From Tenacibaculum sp. M341 (lineage in GTDB: Bacteria > Bacteroidota > Bacteroidia > Flavobacteriales > Flavobacteriaceae): DNA of 64,000 nt. Positions 35,295-44,685 of this stretch are shown piece after piece. The notes beneath the pieces are model-generated. The model made no database searches and was not told the origin of the DNA. It saw nothing but the letters and a program-made list of their open reading frames with translations. Position numbers and translations under genes: made by a program. Each line of letters opens with the position of its first letter. The first letter of the stretch is position 1. The stretch lies in assembly GCF_004337695.1 (NCBI RefSeq), contig NZ_SJXJ01000004.1, positions 222,281-286,280 of the forward strand, written 5' to 3'.

Positions 35295-35302
35295 TATCTT
35301 TG
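35295..35302 (+). promoter_or_regulatory. -7 box of the suf operon promoter
   Basis: TATCTTTG is a perfect TAnnTTTG -7 element, 32 bases before the first ATG of the suf operon. No TTG is visible at the expected -33 place, so it may be activator-dependent. Confidence 0.55.
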
Positions 35303-35334
35303 TTCCCCATTTTGGGTTTTAATCTATTTTAATT

Positions 35335-35664
35335 ATGATAAAAGTTTCAGATACAGCAAAAAAGAAAGTCGTAGAATTAATGACAGATGATGGTTTTGAT
35401 GCTACAACAGACTATGTTAGAGTTGGAGTAAAAAGCGGAGGTTGTTCAGGGTTATCATATGATTTAAGTTTTGATAAGGATACTCAAGAAAATGATAAGG
35501 TTTTTGAAGAGAATGACGTGAGAATTGTAGTTGATAAAAAAAGCTTTTTATACCTAGTAGGTACAACTTTAGAATACTCTGGAGGATTAAACGGAAAAGG
35601 ATTTGTTTTTAACAATCCTAATGCAAATAGAACTTGTGGTTGTGGAGAAAGTTTTTCTTTATAG
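35335..35664 (+). CDS. sufA: A-type iron-sulfur carrier (HesB/IscA/SufA family)
   Basis: A 109-aa protein of the A-type carrier family, which accepts a Fe-S cluster from SufBCD and passes it to apo-proteins in the cytoplasm. The three conserved Cys are present: GGCSGLSYDL near residue 37 and CGCGESF at the C-terminus (positions ~102 and 104). Length and the ending are typical of SufA/ErpA. It is the first gene of the suf run and lies 36 bp upstream of sufB. SufA, ErpA and IscA cannot be told apart by sequence alone; the name follows the context. Confidence 0.92.
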   Translation: MIKVSDTAKKKVVELMTDDGFDATTDYVRVGVKSGGCSGLSYDLSFDKDTQENDKVFEENDVRIVVDKKSFLYLVGTTLEYSGGLNGKGFVFNNPNANRTCGCGESFSL

Positions 35665-35699
35665 AAAAACTGATAACTGATAATTGATTACTGAAAAAA
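35665..35699 (+). repeat. Short degenerate tandem motif before sufB
   Basis: The 35-bp gap contains a run ACTGATAACTGATAATTGATTACTGA, in which the unit ACTGATA recurs. Similar short degenerate runs occur between sufC and sufD. It has no coding potential and no obvious terminator structure. Confidence 0.5.
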
Positions 35700-37148
35700 A
35701 TGAGTAAGTACACAGAAGACGATTTAAGAGAAGAATTAAAAACCAAAGAATATGAATATGGTTTTTATACTGACATTGAAAGCGAAAAATTTCCTAATGG
35801 AATAAACGAAGACATTGTTCGCGCTATTTCTAAAAAGAAGGAAGAGCCAGAATGGATGACAGAATGGAGATTAGAGGCTTTTAAAGTTTGGAAACAAATG
35901 GAAGAGCCAGAGTGGGCTAATGTAAAATACAAAAAGCCAAGTTTTCAAGATATTTCTTATTATTCTGCTCCAAAAAAGAAACCTAAATTAAACAGTTTAG
36001 ATGAAGTTGATCCAGAAATGCTGGCTACTTTTGAAAAATTAGGAATTTCTTTAGAAGAACAAAAACGTTTAGCTAATGTAGCTGTAGATATTGTAATGGA
36101 TTCTGTATCTGTTGCAACTACTTTTAAAGAGACATTAGCTGAAAAAGGAATTATTTTTATGCCTATTTCTGAGGCGATTAAAGAGCATCCAGAATTAGTT
36201 AAAAAATACATTGGTTCAGTAGTACCAACTACAGATAATTTTTATGCAGCTTTAAATTCAGCAGTATTTTCTGATGGATCTTTCTGTTACATTCCAAAAG
36301 GAGTTCGTTGTCCTATGGAATTATCTACTTATTTCAGAATTAATGAAGGAGGTACAGGACAGTTTGAAAGAACTTTAGTAATTGCTGACGAAGGTAGTTA
36401 TGTTTCTTACTTAGAAGGTTGTACTGCTCCGCAAAGAGATGAAAATCAATTACACGCCGCTGTAGTTGAGTTAATTGCATTAGACGATGCAGAGATAAAA
36501 TATTCAACAGTACAAAACTGGTTCCCTGGAGATGCTGAAGGAAAAGGAGGAGTTTTTAATTTTGTAACTAAACGTGGTTTATGTGAAACAAATGCAAAAA
36601 TTTCTTGGACTCAGGTTGAAACAGGTTCAGCTGTAACATGGAAATATCCAAGTTGTGTATTAAAAGGAAATAATTCAGTAGGAGAATTTTATTCAATAGC
36701 TGTAACTAATAATTTCCAACAAGCAGATACTGGTACTAAAATGATTCATTTAGGTAAAAACACTAAATCAACAATCATTTCAAAAGGTATTTCAGCAGGT
36801 AAATCACAAAATAGCTATAGAGGTTTAGTACAAATAGGATCAAGAGCAGAAAATGCACGTAATTTCTCTCAATGTGATAGTTTACTAATGGGGAATGAGT
36901 GTGGTGCACATACTTTTCCATATATAGAAGCTAAAAATAAAACAGCACAAATAGAGCACGAAGCAACAACAAGTAAAATTGGAGAAGATCAATTGTTCTA
37001 TTGTAACCAAAGAGGTATTGATACTGAAAAAGCAATTGCACTTATTGTAAACGGATTCAGTAAAGAGGTATTAAATAAATTACCAATGGAGTTTGCTGTA
37101 GAAGCGCAAAAACTATTAGAAATCTCTTTAGAAGGTAGTGTAGGATAA
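35700..37148 (+). CDS. sufB: Fe-S cluster assembly scaffold SufB
   Basis: A 482-aa protein, typical SufB length. SufB forms the SufBC2D scaffold complex on which clusters are built from cysteine sulfur. Visible conserved parts: [41 protein letters not shown] (~178-220; given here in part), [20 protein letters not shown] (~240), [21 protein letters not shown] (~402) and the C-terminal FCNQRGI-like FYCNQRGID. It follows sufA. Its partner genes sufC and sufD come only after two unrelated secreted-protein genes, an unusual split. Confidence 0.97.
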   Translation: MSKYTEDDLREELKTKEYEYGFYTDIESEKFPNGINEDIVRAISKKKEEPEWMTEWRLEAFKVWKQMEEPEWANVKYKKPSFQDISYYSAPKKKPKLNSLDEVDPEMLATFEKLGISLEEQKRLANVAVDIVMDSVSVATTFKETLAEKGIIFMPISEAIKEHPELVKKYIGSVVPTTDNFYAALNSAVFSDGSFCYIPKGVRCPMELSTYFRINEGGTGQFERTLVIADEGSYVSYLEGCTAPQRDENQLHAAVVELIALDDAEIKYSTVQNWFPGDAEGKGGVFNFVTKRGLCETNAKISWTQVETGSAVTWKYPSCVLKGNNSVGEFYSIAVTNNFQQADTGTKMIHLGKNTKSTIISKGISAGKSQNSYRGLVQIGSRAENARNFSQCDSLLMGNECGAHTFPYIEAKNKTAQIEHEATTSKIGEDQLFYCNQRGIDTEKAIALIVNGFSKEVLNKLPMEFAVEAQKLLEISLEGSVG

Positions 37149-37173
37149 AATGTTATTAAATAGATTTATATAT

Positions 37174-38613
37174 ATGAAAAGGATTTTTATTTTAGGTTTT
37201 TGCTTTGTTCAAGCATTGTTAAATGCTCAAGACATAAGCTTAGATACTAATTATGGAACAGATGGTTATACTACGTTTGATTCAAGATCAACTGATCATG
37301 CTACATTTTCTAAATTATTAAATGATGGCAGTTTATTAGTGTCTTCATCAAGATTCAATACAACGTCTAATAAGCAAGAATCTGTTTTAATTAAGTATTT
37401 GCTTGATGGAAGTATTGATGCTAGTTTTGCAGATAATGGAGTTTATATTATAGATCATGAGGATGATAATGGAGTAGAAGTTTTTACTGACGCATCAGAA
37501 AGTATCTACTTGTATGCTAACGTAATTAATCAGAAACTTTTTAAATTAACATCACAAGGAGCTTTAGATGTATCTTTTGGTGTTAATGGAGAGTTAGCAG
37601 TTAGTAATGATTCTGAAAATTTTTCACCAAATGATGTTACTTTAGTTAATGACGGTATAATTGTAGCATCTTCCGTTAATCTAAATACTGATTTCATAAG
37701 TAAAATTAAAAAGTTTGATTTAGATGGTAACTTAGATACTAGTTTCGGAACAAATGGAGAAGCAACATCAACAATTGATATTATACGTTATGTAAGTAGT
37801 GTTAGTAATAATGATTTCTTTATTTCGGGTAGAATGGCTGATGATACTCGTAAAATTATAAGATACAATAGTGATGGTTCTATTACTACTTCTTTTGCTA
37901 ATAATGGAGAAATTTTAAACTCAAATACTACAATTGATAATGAATTGATAAAGCAGATTAATAATAATATTTACGTGCTACTTTTCTTTGAAGATCTTGA
38001 TGGGGCTCCCTCTTCTAAATTATTTAAGTATGATTTAGATGGTAATATTGATACAACTTTTGGAGATAATGGATCAATAGTTTTTGTTAGTGATTATATT
38101 TCATCTATTATTAATTATAACAATAGTTTATATTTAAGTAGTATTAAAATTCCTGAATTTAGTACTAATATTTATTCATACGATTTTGATGGAGCTGTGA
38201 ATACCGCTTTCGCTACAAATGGAGTGTATACTGAGGACTCTGGAACTTTTAGACGATTAGCTACGAATTTGATACAGAAAGATGATACTTTTTATCTTAC
38301 AGGAAGTCATAGATATTCTGATGCAGATGTTAAACATTTTTCAGCAAAATATAATTTAACATTTGCTACAGCTTCAATAGAAGATACAAAAACACAAAAT
38401 ATTGCTTTTGAAAATCCAGTAAAAGATATTGTTGAAGTAAAAGCAACTTTATCTAAAATTAATAGATTAGATATTTTCGCTTTAAACGGAAAATTGATAA
38501 AGTCTTCTGAATCTAATACCATTAGAACAGATGAATTACCTAGCAATGTTTACATTTTAAATAGTTATTTAGATAATGGAAACGTTGTAAGTAATAAAAT
38601 AATTAAAAAATAG
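37174..38613 (+). CDS. Delta-60 repeat protein with T9SS sorting domain, copy 1 (inside suf operon)
   Basis: A 479-aa secreted protein. The ATG at 37174 is chosen because it directly gives a signal peptide (MKRIFILGFCFVQALLNAQ); an ATG eight codons earlier adds a non-signal leader that nearly abuts sufB. The body has delta-60 type repeats of ~55 residues (LDGSIDASFADNGVY, LDGNLDTSFGTNGE, LDGNIDTTFGDNGS). The last ~75 residues are a type A T9SS sorting domain (FENPVKDIVEVKA, LNGKLIKSSE, GNVVSNKIIKK). It would be exported by Sec, then to the surface by T9SS. Function unknown. It is a tandem paralogue of the next gene. Confidence 0.85.
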   Translation: MKRIFILGFCFVQALLNAQDISLDTNYGTDGYTTFDSRSTDHATFSKLLNDGSLLVSSSRFNTTSNKQESVLIKYLLDGSIDASFADNGVYIIDHEDDNGVEVFTDASESIYLYANVINQKLFKLTSQGALDVSFGVNGELAVSNDSENFSPNDVTLVNDGIIVASSVNLNTDFISKIKKFDLDGNLDTSFGTNGEATSTIDIIRYVSSVSNNDFFISGRMADDTRKIIRYNSDGSITTSFANNGEILNSNTTIDNELIKQINNNIYVLLFFEDLDGAPSSKLFKYDLDGNIDTTFGDNGSIVFVSDYISSIINYNNSLYLSSIKIPEFSTNIYSYDFDGAVNTAFATNGVYTEDSGTFRRLATNLIQKDDTFYLTGSHRYSDADVKHFSAKYNLTFATASIEDTKTQNIAFENPVKDIVEVKATLSKINRLDIFALNGKLIKSSESNTIRTDELPSNVYILNSYLDNGNVVSNKIIKK

Positions 38614-38630
38614 CAGTTCAATTACAAAAA

Positions 38631-40076
38631 ATGAAAAAATATATATTTTATTGTTTATTACTTAATTTAAGTCTAAATGTTTTTAGTCAATCGATAGATA
38701 TTGATACTAATTATGGAGATAATGGCGTTACAGTTATTTCTTCTAAAACAACTAATGACCCTACTAGGTCTATTTTGTTAGCTGATGGTAGTTTATTAAT
38801 GTCAGTATTAAAATACAACGAAACTACGAGTAGTCACGAATCGGTCTTAATCAAATATACAAGTCAAGGAGTAATTGATACGAGTTTTGGTGTTAATGGT
38901 ATTTATACTTCTGATATTGATGATGACAATGGCTTAGATACATTTATTGATAGTAATGGAAATATTTTTCTTACAGGTCAAGACTTTAACTTGGATAAAA
39001 ATTTTATAGTAAAAATTACTCCTAATGGTGTTAATGATACAAGTTTTGGTAATAATGGAAAAAAGGAGATAGATCCGAAATATATCAATCTTAGATATTT
39101 TTTTAGAGGTGATTATATATATGTTGGAGTCAATTATTCAGGATCATCTTCAAGTGACCAATATGGTATAAAAAGACTTGATCTAAATGGTGATTTTGAT
39201 ACTTCTTTTGGTTCTGGAGGTATTATTAGTATAGATAATTTTATTAATGAATTCTATGTAACAGAGTCTAATGAATTTATTGTTGTAGGATCTGATTCAA
39301 GTTTTTCTACTTTAACTATATCAAAGCACAATACTGATGGAACTTTAGATACAGATTTTGGGACAAATGGTGTTTTATTTACAGGAAGTGGTGACACATC
39401 TGGTAGATATTTTACTTTTAATGAAGCTGAGAATAACTTATTTATGACTATTGGGGTAATTGGATCGAGCACTTATTCTGAAATATATAAGTACGATTCA
39501 AGTGGGAAGTTAGATAATAATTTTGGGACATCAGGAATAAATACTGTAGATAATTATTACTTAACTAATTTAAAGTTTTTTAAAGAAAAATTATATGTTT
39601 TAGGTATTAAGTTTGATACTTTAGATACTCAAATTCTTTCATTTAACCCTGATGATGCTTCAGTAAACACAAATTTTGCTAATAATGGAGCGTTAATTGA
39701 AACAACTAGTTTTACTCAGTTTGCAATTAATTTACATGTAAAGGATGATTACTTTTTTATAACAGGAAAGAATCAGTATGCTAGTGATAATGTTGAGCAT
39801 TATTCCTCAAAGTATGCTCTTACATTTGCAACAGCTTCAGTAGAAGATACAAAATCACAAAATATTGCTTTTGAAAATCCAGTAAAAGATATTGTTGAAG
39901 TAAAAGCAACTTTATCTAAAATTAATAGATTAGATATTTTCGCTTTAAACGGGAAATTGATAAAGTCTTCTGAATCTAATACCATTAGAACAGATGAATT
40001 ACCTAGCAATGTTTACATTTTAAATAGTTATTTAGATAATGGAAATGTTGTGAGTAATAAAATAATTAAAAAATAG
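38631..40076 (+). CDS. Delta-60 repeat protein with T9SS sorting domain, copy 2 (inside suf operon)
   Basis: A 481-aa paralogue of the previous gene with the same plan: signal peptide (YIFYCLLLNLSLNVFSQS), delta-60 repeats (GVNDTSFGNNGK, LNGDFDTSFGSGG, TDGTLDTDFGTNGV) and a type A T9SS sorting tail. The body is clearly diverged from copy 1, yet the last 234 bases differ at only four positions. The gene starts 17 bp after copy 1 and is followed by sufC after 31 bp, in the same direction. Nothing links it to Fe-S chemistry; it looks like an insertion of a duplicated pair. Confidence 0.85.
   Translation: MKKYIFYCLLLNLSLNVFSQSIDIDTNYGDNGVTVISSKTTNDPTRSILLADGSLLMSVLKYNETTSSHESVLIKYTSQGVIDTSFGVNGIYTSDIDDDNGLDTFIDSNGNIFLTGQDFNLDKNFIVKITPNGVNDTSFGNNGKKEIDPKYINLRYFFRGDYIYVGVNYSGSSSSDQYGIKRLDLNGDFDTSFGSGGIISIDNFINEFYVTESNEFIVVGSDSSFSTLTISKHNTDGTLDTDFGTNGVLFTGSGDTSGRYFTFNEAENNLFMTIGVIGSSTYSEIYKYDSSGKLDNNFGTSGINTVDNYYLTNLKFFKEKLYVLGIKFDTLDTQILSFNPDDASVNTNFANNGALIETTSFTQFAINLHVKDDYFFITGKNQYASDNVEHYSSKYALTFATASVEDTKSQNIAFENPVKDIVEVKATLSKINRLDIFALNGKLIKSSESNTIRTDELPSNVYILNSYLDNGNVVSNKIIKK
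39843..40076 (+). repeat. 234-bp near-identical direct repeat (other copy at 38380-38613)
   Basis: The two copies differ at four positions by eye, three of them silent. They encode the T9SS sorting domains of the two delta-60 proteins and end exactly at the stop codons. Confidence 0.93.
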
Positions 40077-40107
40077 ACATAGAATTAATAGCACAAGCAT
40101 AGTTACA

Positions 40108-40860
40108 ATGTTAAAAATAGAAAACTTACACGCAGAAGTAGAAGAAAAGTCAATCTTAAAAGGATTGAATTTAGAAGTTAAAGCAGGAGAAGTACACGCA
40201 ATTATGGGACCTAATGGAGCTGGAAAAAGTACAATGGCTTCTGTTATTGCAGGTAAAGAAGAGTATGAAGTAACCTCTGGTTCTATTGAATTAAATGGTG
40301 AAGATATTAGTGAGTTAGCTCCAGAAGAGAGAGCACACGCAGGAGTGTTTTTATCGTTTCAATATCCAGTAGAAATACCTGGTGTAACGGTAACTAACTT
40401 TATTAAAACAGCTATCAACGAATCTCGTAAAGCACAAGGTTTAGAAGATATGCCAGCAAAAGAAATGTTACAAAAGATTCGTGAAAAATCTGAATTATTA
40501 GAAATAGATAGAAAATTCTTATCTCGTTCTTTAAACGAAGGTTTTTCTGGAGGTGAAAAGAAACGTAACGAGATATTTCAAATGGCAATGTTAGAGCCTA
40601 AATTAGCAATACTTGATGAAACAGATTCTGGTTTAGATATTGATGCTTTACGTATTGTTGCTAATGGTGTAAACAAGTTAAAATCTAAAGACAACGCAGT
40701 AGTTGTAATTACTCACTATCAACGTTTATTAGATTATATCGTTCCTGATTATGTACATGTTTTATTTGATGGTAAAATTGTAAAAACAGGAGATGCTTCT
40801 TTAGCTTTAGAGCTTGAAGAAAAAGGATACGACTGGATTAAGGAAGAGGTAAATAGTTAA
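40108..40860 (+). CDS. sufC: Fe-S cluster assembly ATPase SufC
   Basis: A 250-aa ABC-type ATPase that powers the SufBC2D scaffold. Walker A GPNGAGKST (~33-41), Q-loop in FLSFQYPVEIPG (~90), signature LNEGFSGGEKKRNE (~140-153; the SGGEKKRNE form is SufC-specific), Walker B LAILDETDSGLDID (~167-180) and the switch His in VITHYQRLLDYI (~201) are all present. Length is typical. It lacks membrane segments and acts in the cytoplasm. It is 31 bp after the second delta-60 gene and 90 bp before sufD. Confidence 0.97.
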   Translation: MLKIENLHAEVEEKSILKGLNLEVKAGEVHAIMGPNGAGKSTMASVIAGKEEYEVTSGSIELNGEDISELAPEERAHAGVFLSFQYPVEIPGVTVTNFIKTAINESRKAQGLEDMPAKEMLQKIREKSELLEIDRKFLSRSLNEGFSGGEKKRNEIFQMAMLEPKLAILDETDSGLDIDALRIVANGVNKLKSKDNAVVVITHYQRLLDYIVPDYVHVLFDGKIVKTGDASLALELEEKGYDWIKEEVNS

Positions 40861-40950
40861 AAGTCTAAAGCGTAAAGTCTAAGGAGAGAAGTTATTAAGA
40901 AGTGTTTTCTTTTGAACTTTCAACTTTCGACTTTCAACTAACAAAGAAGA
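40861..40950 (+). repeat. Degenerate short repeats between sufC and sufD
   Basis: The 90-bp gap begins with AAAGTCTAAAGCGTAAAGTCTAA and ends with ACTTTCAACTTTCGACTTTCAAC, both built on ~9-bp units. The second is close to the inverse complement of the first (AAAGT against ACTTT), so the gap could fold into a long imperfect hairpin. Confidence 0.5.
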
Positions 40951-42264
40951 ATGGAATTAAAAGATAAATTAATATCATCGTATGTAGCCTTTGAAAATGG
41001 ATTAAATGTTGATTCAGAGGTACACGAAATACGTTCAAATGCGCTTCAAAATTTTGAAAAGTTAGGTTTTCCTACTAAAAAATTAGAAGCTTGGAAATAC
41101 ACTTCTTTAAATTCAGTATTAAAAGAAGATTATAGTATTTTTCCTAAAGCTGAAACAGCAGTTGAGCTTGCTGATGTAAAGAAATATTTTATTCATGATA
41201 TAGATACTTATAAAATTGTATTTATTGACGGAAAGTACAGCTCTTTTTTGTCTGATACCACTCATGATAATATGGATATTTGCTTATTATCATCTGCATT
41301 AGACAAACCAAAATATAAATTAGTAATTGAAAATTATTTCAACCGCATAGCAAAGCAAGATAACTTAACATCTTTAAACACTGCTTTCGCTAACGAAGGA
41401 GCTTATATTTATATTCCTAAAAATGTAGAGGTAGAAAAGCCTATTCAGATTATAAACTTTACAACAGGTGCTGAAAACGCTACAATGTTACAGCCTCGTA
41501 ACTTGATTGTTGCAGAGCGTAACTCTCATGTACAAATTATAGAACGTCATCAAAGTTTAACTGACAATGCTGCTTTTACAAATTCTGTAACTGAAATTTT
41601 TGTTGATACTCATGCTTCTGTAGATTATTATAAAATTCAGAATGATAATGTAAATGCTTCTTTAGTTGATAATACTTACATAGAGCAGCAAAAAGAAAGT
41701 CTTTGTTCTGTACATACTTTTTCATTTGGAGGAAATATTACTAGAAATAATTTAAACTTTTTCCAAAAAGGAGAACGTATAGATTCTATTTTAAAGGGAA
41801 TTACTATTACAGAAGGTAAACAACATGTAGATCACCATACATTGGTGCATCATATTGAACCTAATTGTGAGAGCCACCAAGATTATAAAGGGATTTATGG
41901 AGAGCGTTCTACAGGTGTATTCAATGGAAAGGTAGTAGTAGAGAAAGAAGCGCAAAAAACGAACGCTTATCAGCAAAATAATAACATTTTAGTAAGTGAT
42001 AAGGCAACGATAAATGCAAAGCCACAATTAGAGATTTTTGCTGACGATGTAAAGTGTTCTCATGGTTGTACTATTGGACAATTAGATGAACAAGCTTTAT
42101 TTTATATGCAACAAAGAGGTATTGCTAAAAAAGAAGCTAAGGCTCTTTTAATGTATGCCTTTGCTAACACTGTTTTAGAAAGTGTTAAAATACCAGAAGT
42201 TAAAAAACGTATTACTAATATTATTGCTAGTAAATTAGGAGTTAATATTGGTTTCGATTTATAG
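40951..42264 (+). CDS. sufD: Fe-S cluster assembly protein SufD
   Basis: A 437-aa SufD, partner of SufB and SufC in the scaffold. Visible: LEAWKYTSLNSVL (~45-57), the core KGITITEGKQHVDHHTLVHH (~281-300), a FNGKVVVEKEAQKTNAYQQN stretch (~329-348), and the C-terminal DDVKCSHGCTIGQLDEQALFYMQQRGI with the conserved Cys and His used in cluster assembly. It is the last gene of the operon; a terminator follows. sufS and sufE, which often follow in related bacteria, are not here. Confidence 0.96.
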   Translation: MELKDKLISSYVAFENGLNVDSEVHEIRSNALQNFEKLGFPTKKLEAWKYTSLNSVLKEDYSIFPKAETAVELADVKKYFIHDIDTYKIVFIDGKYSSFLSDTTHDNMDICLLSSALDKPKYKLVIENYFNRIAKQDNLTSLNTAFANEGAYIYIPKNVEVEKPIQIINFTTGAENATMLQPRNLIVAERNSHVQIIERHQSLTDNAAFTNSVTEIFVDTHASVDYYKIQNDNVNASLVDNTYIEQQKESLCSVHTFSFGGNITRNNLNFFQKGERIDSILKGITITEGKQHVDHHTLVHHIEPNCESHQDYKGIYGERSTGVFNGKVVVEKEAQKTNAYQQNNNILVSDKATINAKPQLEIFADDVKCSHGCTIGQLDEQALFYMQQRGIAKKEAKALLMYAFANTVLESVKIPEVKKRITNIIASKLGVNIGFDL

Positions 42265-42290
42265 TTAATACTCTGGAAAGAGTAAAAATA

Positions 42291-42327
42291 AAAAGCTCCA
42301 TTTAGATTTTTCTAAATGGAGTTTTTT
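42291..42327. terminator. Terminator after sufD, bidirectional
   Basis: Stem CTCCATTTAGA / TCTAAATGGAG (42296-42306 with 42311-42321), loop TTTT, preceded by an A run and followed by T6. It lies between sufD and a convergent gene. Confidence 0.9.
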
Positions 42328-42346
42328 ATTATGCCGTTTTTTGTTT

Positions 42347-44071
42347 TTAGTTTCTTGTCCAGCCAGCTCCCCAGGTAATAAAGTCTGTACCAGTAGCATT
42401 GTTGTTTTCGGTTAAAAATTCTGATGTAGAAAAGTTTATACTAGTATCGTTTTTTACTTTCAATACTACATCAATAAACTTAATATTAGTAGCTTGTAAT
42501 AGATTGTCAAGAACACCTTGTCCAGTAGGGTTGTTTACCGTATCTCCATCAATGTCAAAACCTTCATCATAATGACCAATAATAACCATATTATCAAAAA
42601 GAGCCTGAGTACCTGCTCTCAACCTTATAGCTTCTCTCACAAAATTACCACTTGTAGTTTCTGTACTTTCAATAGTAATATTAGATATAGTAGGAGATGA
42701 ATAATATAAAGGATTTGAATTATTTCCTGTATCTGTATTATAGCCATCACATTCAAAAGCTTTGTCTCCATCAATATTATGACTAATGTGAATATCACTA
42801 AGATTACCAGTATAACCTTCAGTCCAATCTATAGCATCGTCATCTATATTTATTGTAGAAATAAAGCTAGCATTAACTGTTCCACCACGAAATTCAAAAG
42901 CATCATCCTTTGTTTCATATATTTGTAAATGATGAATAGTTGTACCATTTCCTACTCCGTACAGCGTAATAGCATTACTTTCAAGTAGGTTACTTGCTCT
43001 ACCTCCAGTATACTCTATACGAACATAACTTAAAATTCCAGAATCATCTGCTTCTAAATCACCTCCATATTGAAAATCGTAAATATTCGAAGTTAAAGTT
43101 GTTAAACTAGTACCATCTACAGAATTAATTGGAGCTCTCCCTAAAAGAACTATACCTCCCCAATCACCAGCTTCAGGATTATTTGAATTAGATGTGAAAA
43201 TTATAGGCTCTGAAGCAGTACCTTCTGCTTTAATTTTTGAGCATTGTTTCACTGCGATAAATATATGGTCTCCTTTATTAGCTTTAATTGTAGTACCAGC
43301 AGGAATGGTTAAAGTAGCACAATTATCAATTATTGTAGGACCTGTGATTACATATTTTTTAGTTACATCTAACTCTAAATCTGAAGTATAAACACCATTT
43401 AGTTCTATTACATCTTCATTTTGATTAGAAGAATCATTCACAACATCATCTCCTACAGGTTCACCTGTCTCGTTATTAATAACAGATAAAACACCATTAT
43501 CAGAAATAGTTAATTTAAATTTAGTACCGTTTGGTGATGTAAGTATTACACCTTCACCTTGTTCCGCAATATGTAGGCTTCCTTGTTTTATTTCGATGTT
43601 ACCAGTACTTAATGTTTTGTTATAATTTTTTAGAGAAATAGTATCCACTTTTTTTTCTTCCCAAAAAGAGTTTTTACTATTTTCTGCATATAAAGCGTAT
43701 GGTACACTCATTAATTGACTAGTACCTACATCAACAAAATTAGTTCCGCCTTGTATATCTATTTCTAATTTTATAAACTTAATTTTATCTCCCCAATCTA
43801 TTTGTTCAAAGTTTCCTAAAATACTACTTCCTTTACCTATAGCTAGGTTAAATAATCCTTGATCATTTGTTGTAGGAGAATGTGTTTCAGAGAATAATGT
43901 AGTACCTGTAGCTGTATTGTTAATGATACTTATTTTTACTGTAATAGATGTGTTTCTAACTGGTTCACCATTATTGTCAAAAGCGACAGCTTGATAACTA
44001 AACCCTTGAGGCGCCTGTCCAAATGCGATATAACATGTAAGCGCTGTAATAAATAGTAATATTCTTTTCAT
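42347..44071 (-). CDS. Secreted beta-helix-like protein with tail-fibre-like N-terminal domain
   Basis: A 574-aa secreted protein with signal peptide (RILLFITALTCYIAFGQ). Residues ~20-130 are the N-terminal domain found in many Bacteroidota exported proteins (PQGFSYQAVAFDNNGEPVRN, then QLMSVPYALYAENS). Residues ~225-574 are a parallel beta-helix-like region, starting TIIDNCATLTIPAGTTIKA and GDWGGIVLLGRAPIN (often mis-annotated as a transporter in databases). Three later segments resemble right-handed helix rungs. No T9SS type A tail is obvious. Function unknown, possibly a surface or carbohydrate-related protein. It lies seven bases after the T9SS gene at 44078 on the same strand, so the two form an operon. 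Confidence 0.75.
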   Translation of the reverse strand: MKRILLFITALTCYIAFGQAPQGFSYQAVAFDNNGEPVRNTSITVKISIINNTATGTTLFSETHSPTTNDQGLFNLAIGKGSSILGNFEQIDWGDKIKFIKLEIDIQGGTNFVDVGTSQLMSVPYALYAENSKNSFWEEKKVDTISLKNYNKTLSTGNIEIKQGSLHIAEQGEGVILTSPNGTKFKLTISDNGVLSVINNETGEPVGDDVVNDSSNQNEDVIELNGVYTSDLELDVTKKYVITGPTIIDNCATLTIPAGTTIKANKGDHIFIAVKQCSKIKAEGTASEPIIFTSNSNNPEAGDWGGIVLLGRAPINSVDGTSLTTLTSNIYDFQYGGDLEADDSGILSYVRIEYTGGRASNLLESNAITLYGVGNGTTIHHLQIYETKDDAFEFRGGTVNASFISTINIDDDAIDWTEGYTGNLSDIHISHNIDGDKAFECDGYNTDTGNNSNPLYYSSPTISNITIESTETTSGNFVREAIRLRAGTQALFDNMVIIGHYDEGFDIDGDTVNNPTGQGVLDNLLQATNIKFIDVVLKVKNDTSINFSTSEFLTENNNATGTDFITWGAGWTRN

Positions 44072-44077
44072 TTTTAA

Positions 44078-44539
44078 TTAATTTTTTAAAATTTTTATGG
44101 GTGCTATTTTTGTGTTTGGAAATTTTATGAAGTATAAACCTGTAGATAAGTCAGAAATATCTATTTTATCATTGTTAATAAAATAACTTTTTAATTTTCT
44201 TCCTTTTAGGTCTAAAATTTCTACTCTATTAATTTTTTTATTAATAGAAATAGTAAGACTACGTTTAGTAGGATTAGGAAAAATTTTTGTTTCTAATGCA
44301 TTAACAGGATTATCTATGTTATCAATGCTTAAGGTTATAAAGTTTATTTCACTGGCTATATTTATAATACCAGAACTAATCTTATTTGTATTACTTTCGG
44401 AAGCAATATAAATCTCTCCAATACTATGGATATAACTGTTTTGTACTATTGTACCTGTGTTAAAATTGCCAATAACACTTTGGCAGTAAATAAATAGTGT
44501 AGAAAAAAAGAATAGAATAGAAATAGTTTTTTTCATCAT
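44078..44539 (-). CDS. Short T9SS-sorted secreted protein
   Basis: A 153-aa protein with a signal peptide (KKTISILFFFSTLFIYCQS) and a C-terminal type A T9SS sorting domain (~80-153: NALETKIFPNPTKRSLTISI, VEILDLKGRKLKSYF, STGLYFIKF). The 55 residues between have no recognisable domain (QNSYIHSIGEIYIAS). It is upstream of the beta-helix-like gene at 42347 on the minus strand and probably cotranscribed with it. Such small proteins often accompany a larger partner. Function unknown. Confidence 0.8.
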   Translation of the reverse strand: MMKKTISILFFFSTLFIYCQSVIGNFNTGTIVQNSYIHSIGEIYIASESNTNKISSGIINIASEINFITLSIDNIDNPVNALETKIFPNPTKRSLTISINKKINRVEILDLKGRKLKSYFINNDKIDISDLSTGLYFIKFPNTKIAPIKILKN

Positions 44540-44626
44540 AACGTTTGTTTTTAAATCATAACTTAACGAAACAAAACTACTTTTTTTTATTGATCTTAAA
44601 TTTATAAAAGCTTTAATTAATTGTAA

Positions 44627-44662
44627 AAAAAAAAGCCTTCTAGATTTCTAGAAGACTTTTTA
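44627..44662 (-). terminator. Terminator of the protease gene
   Basis: On the minus strand, CTTCTAGA / TCTAGAAG (44637-44644 with 44647-44654), extended by flanking A/T pairs and followed by a long T run. It lies 24 bases past the stop of the protease gene. Confidence 0.85.
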
Positions 44663-44685
44663 TAGAATTAAAATTTATTACCAAT

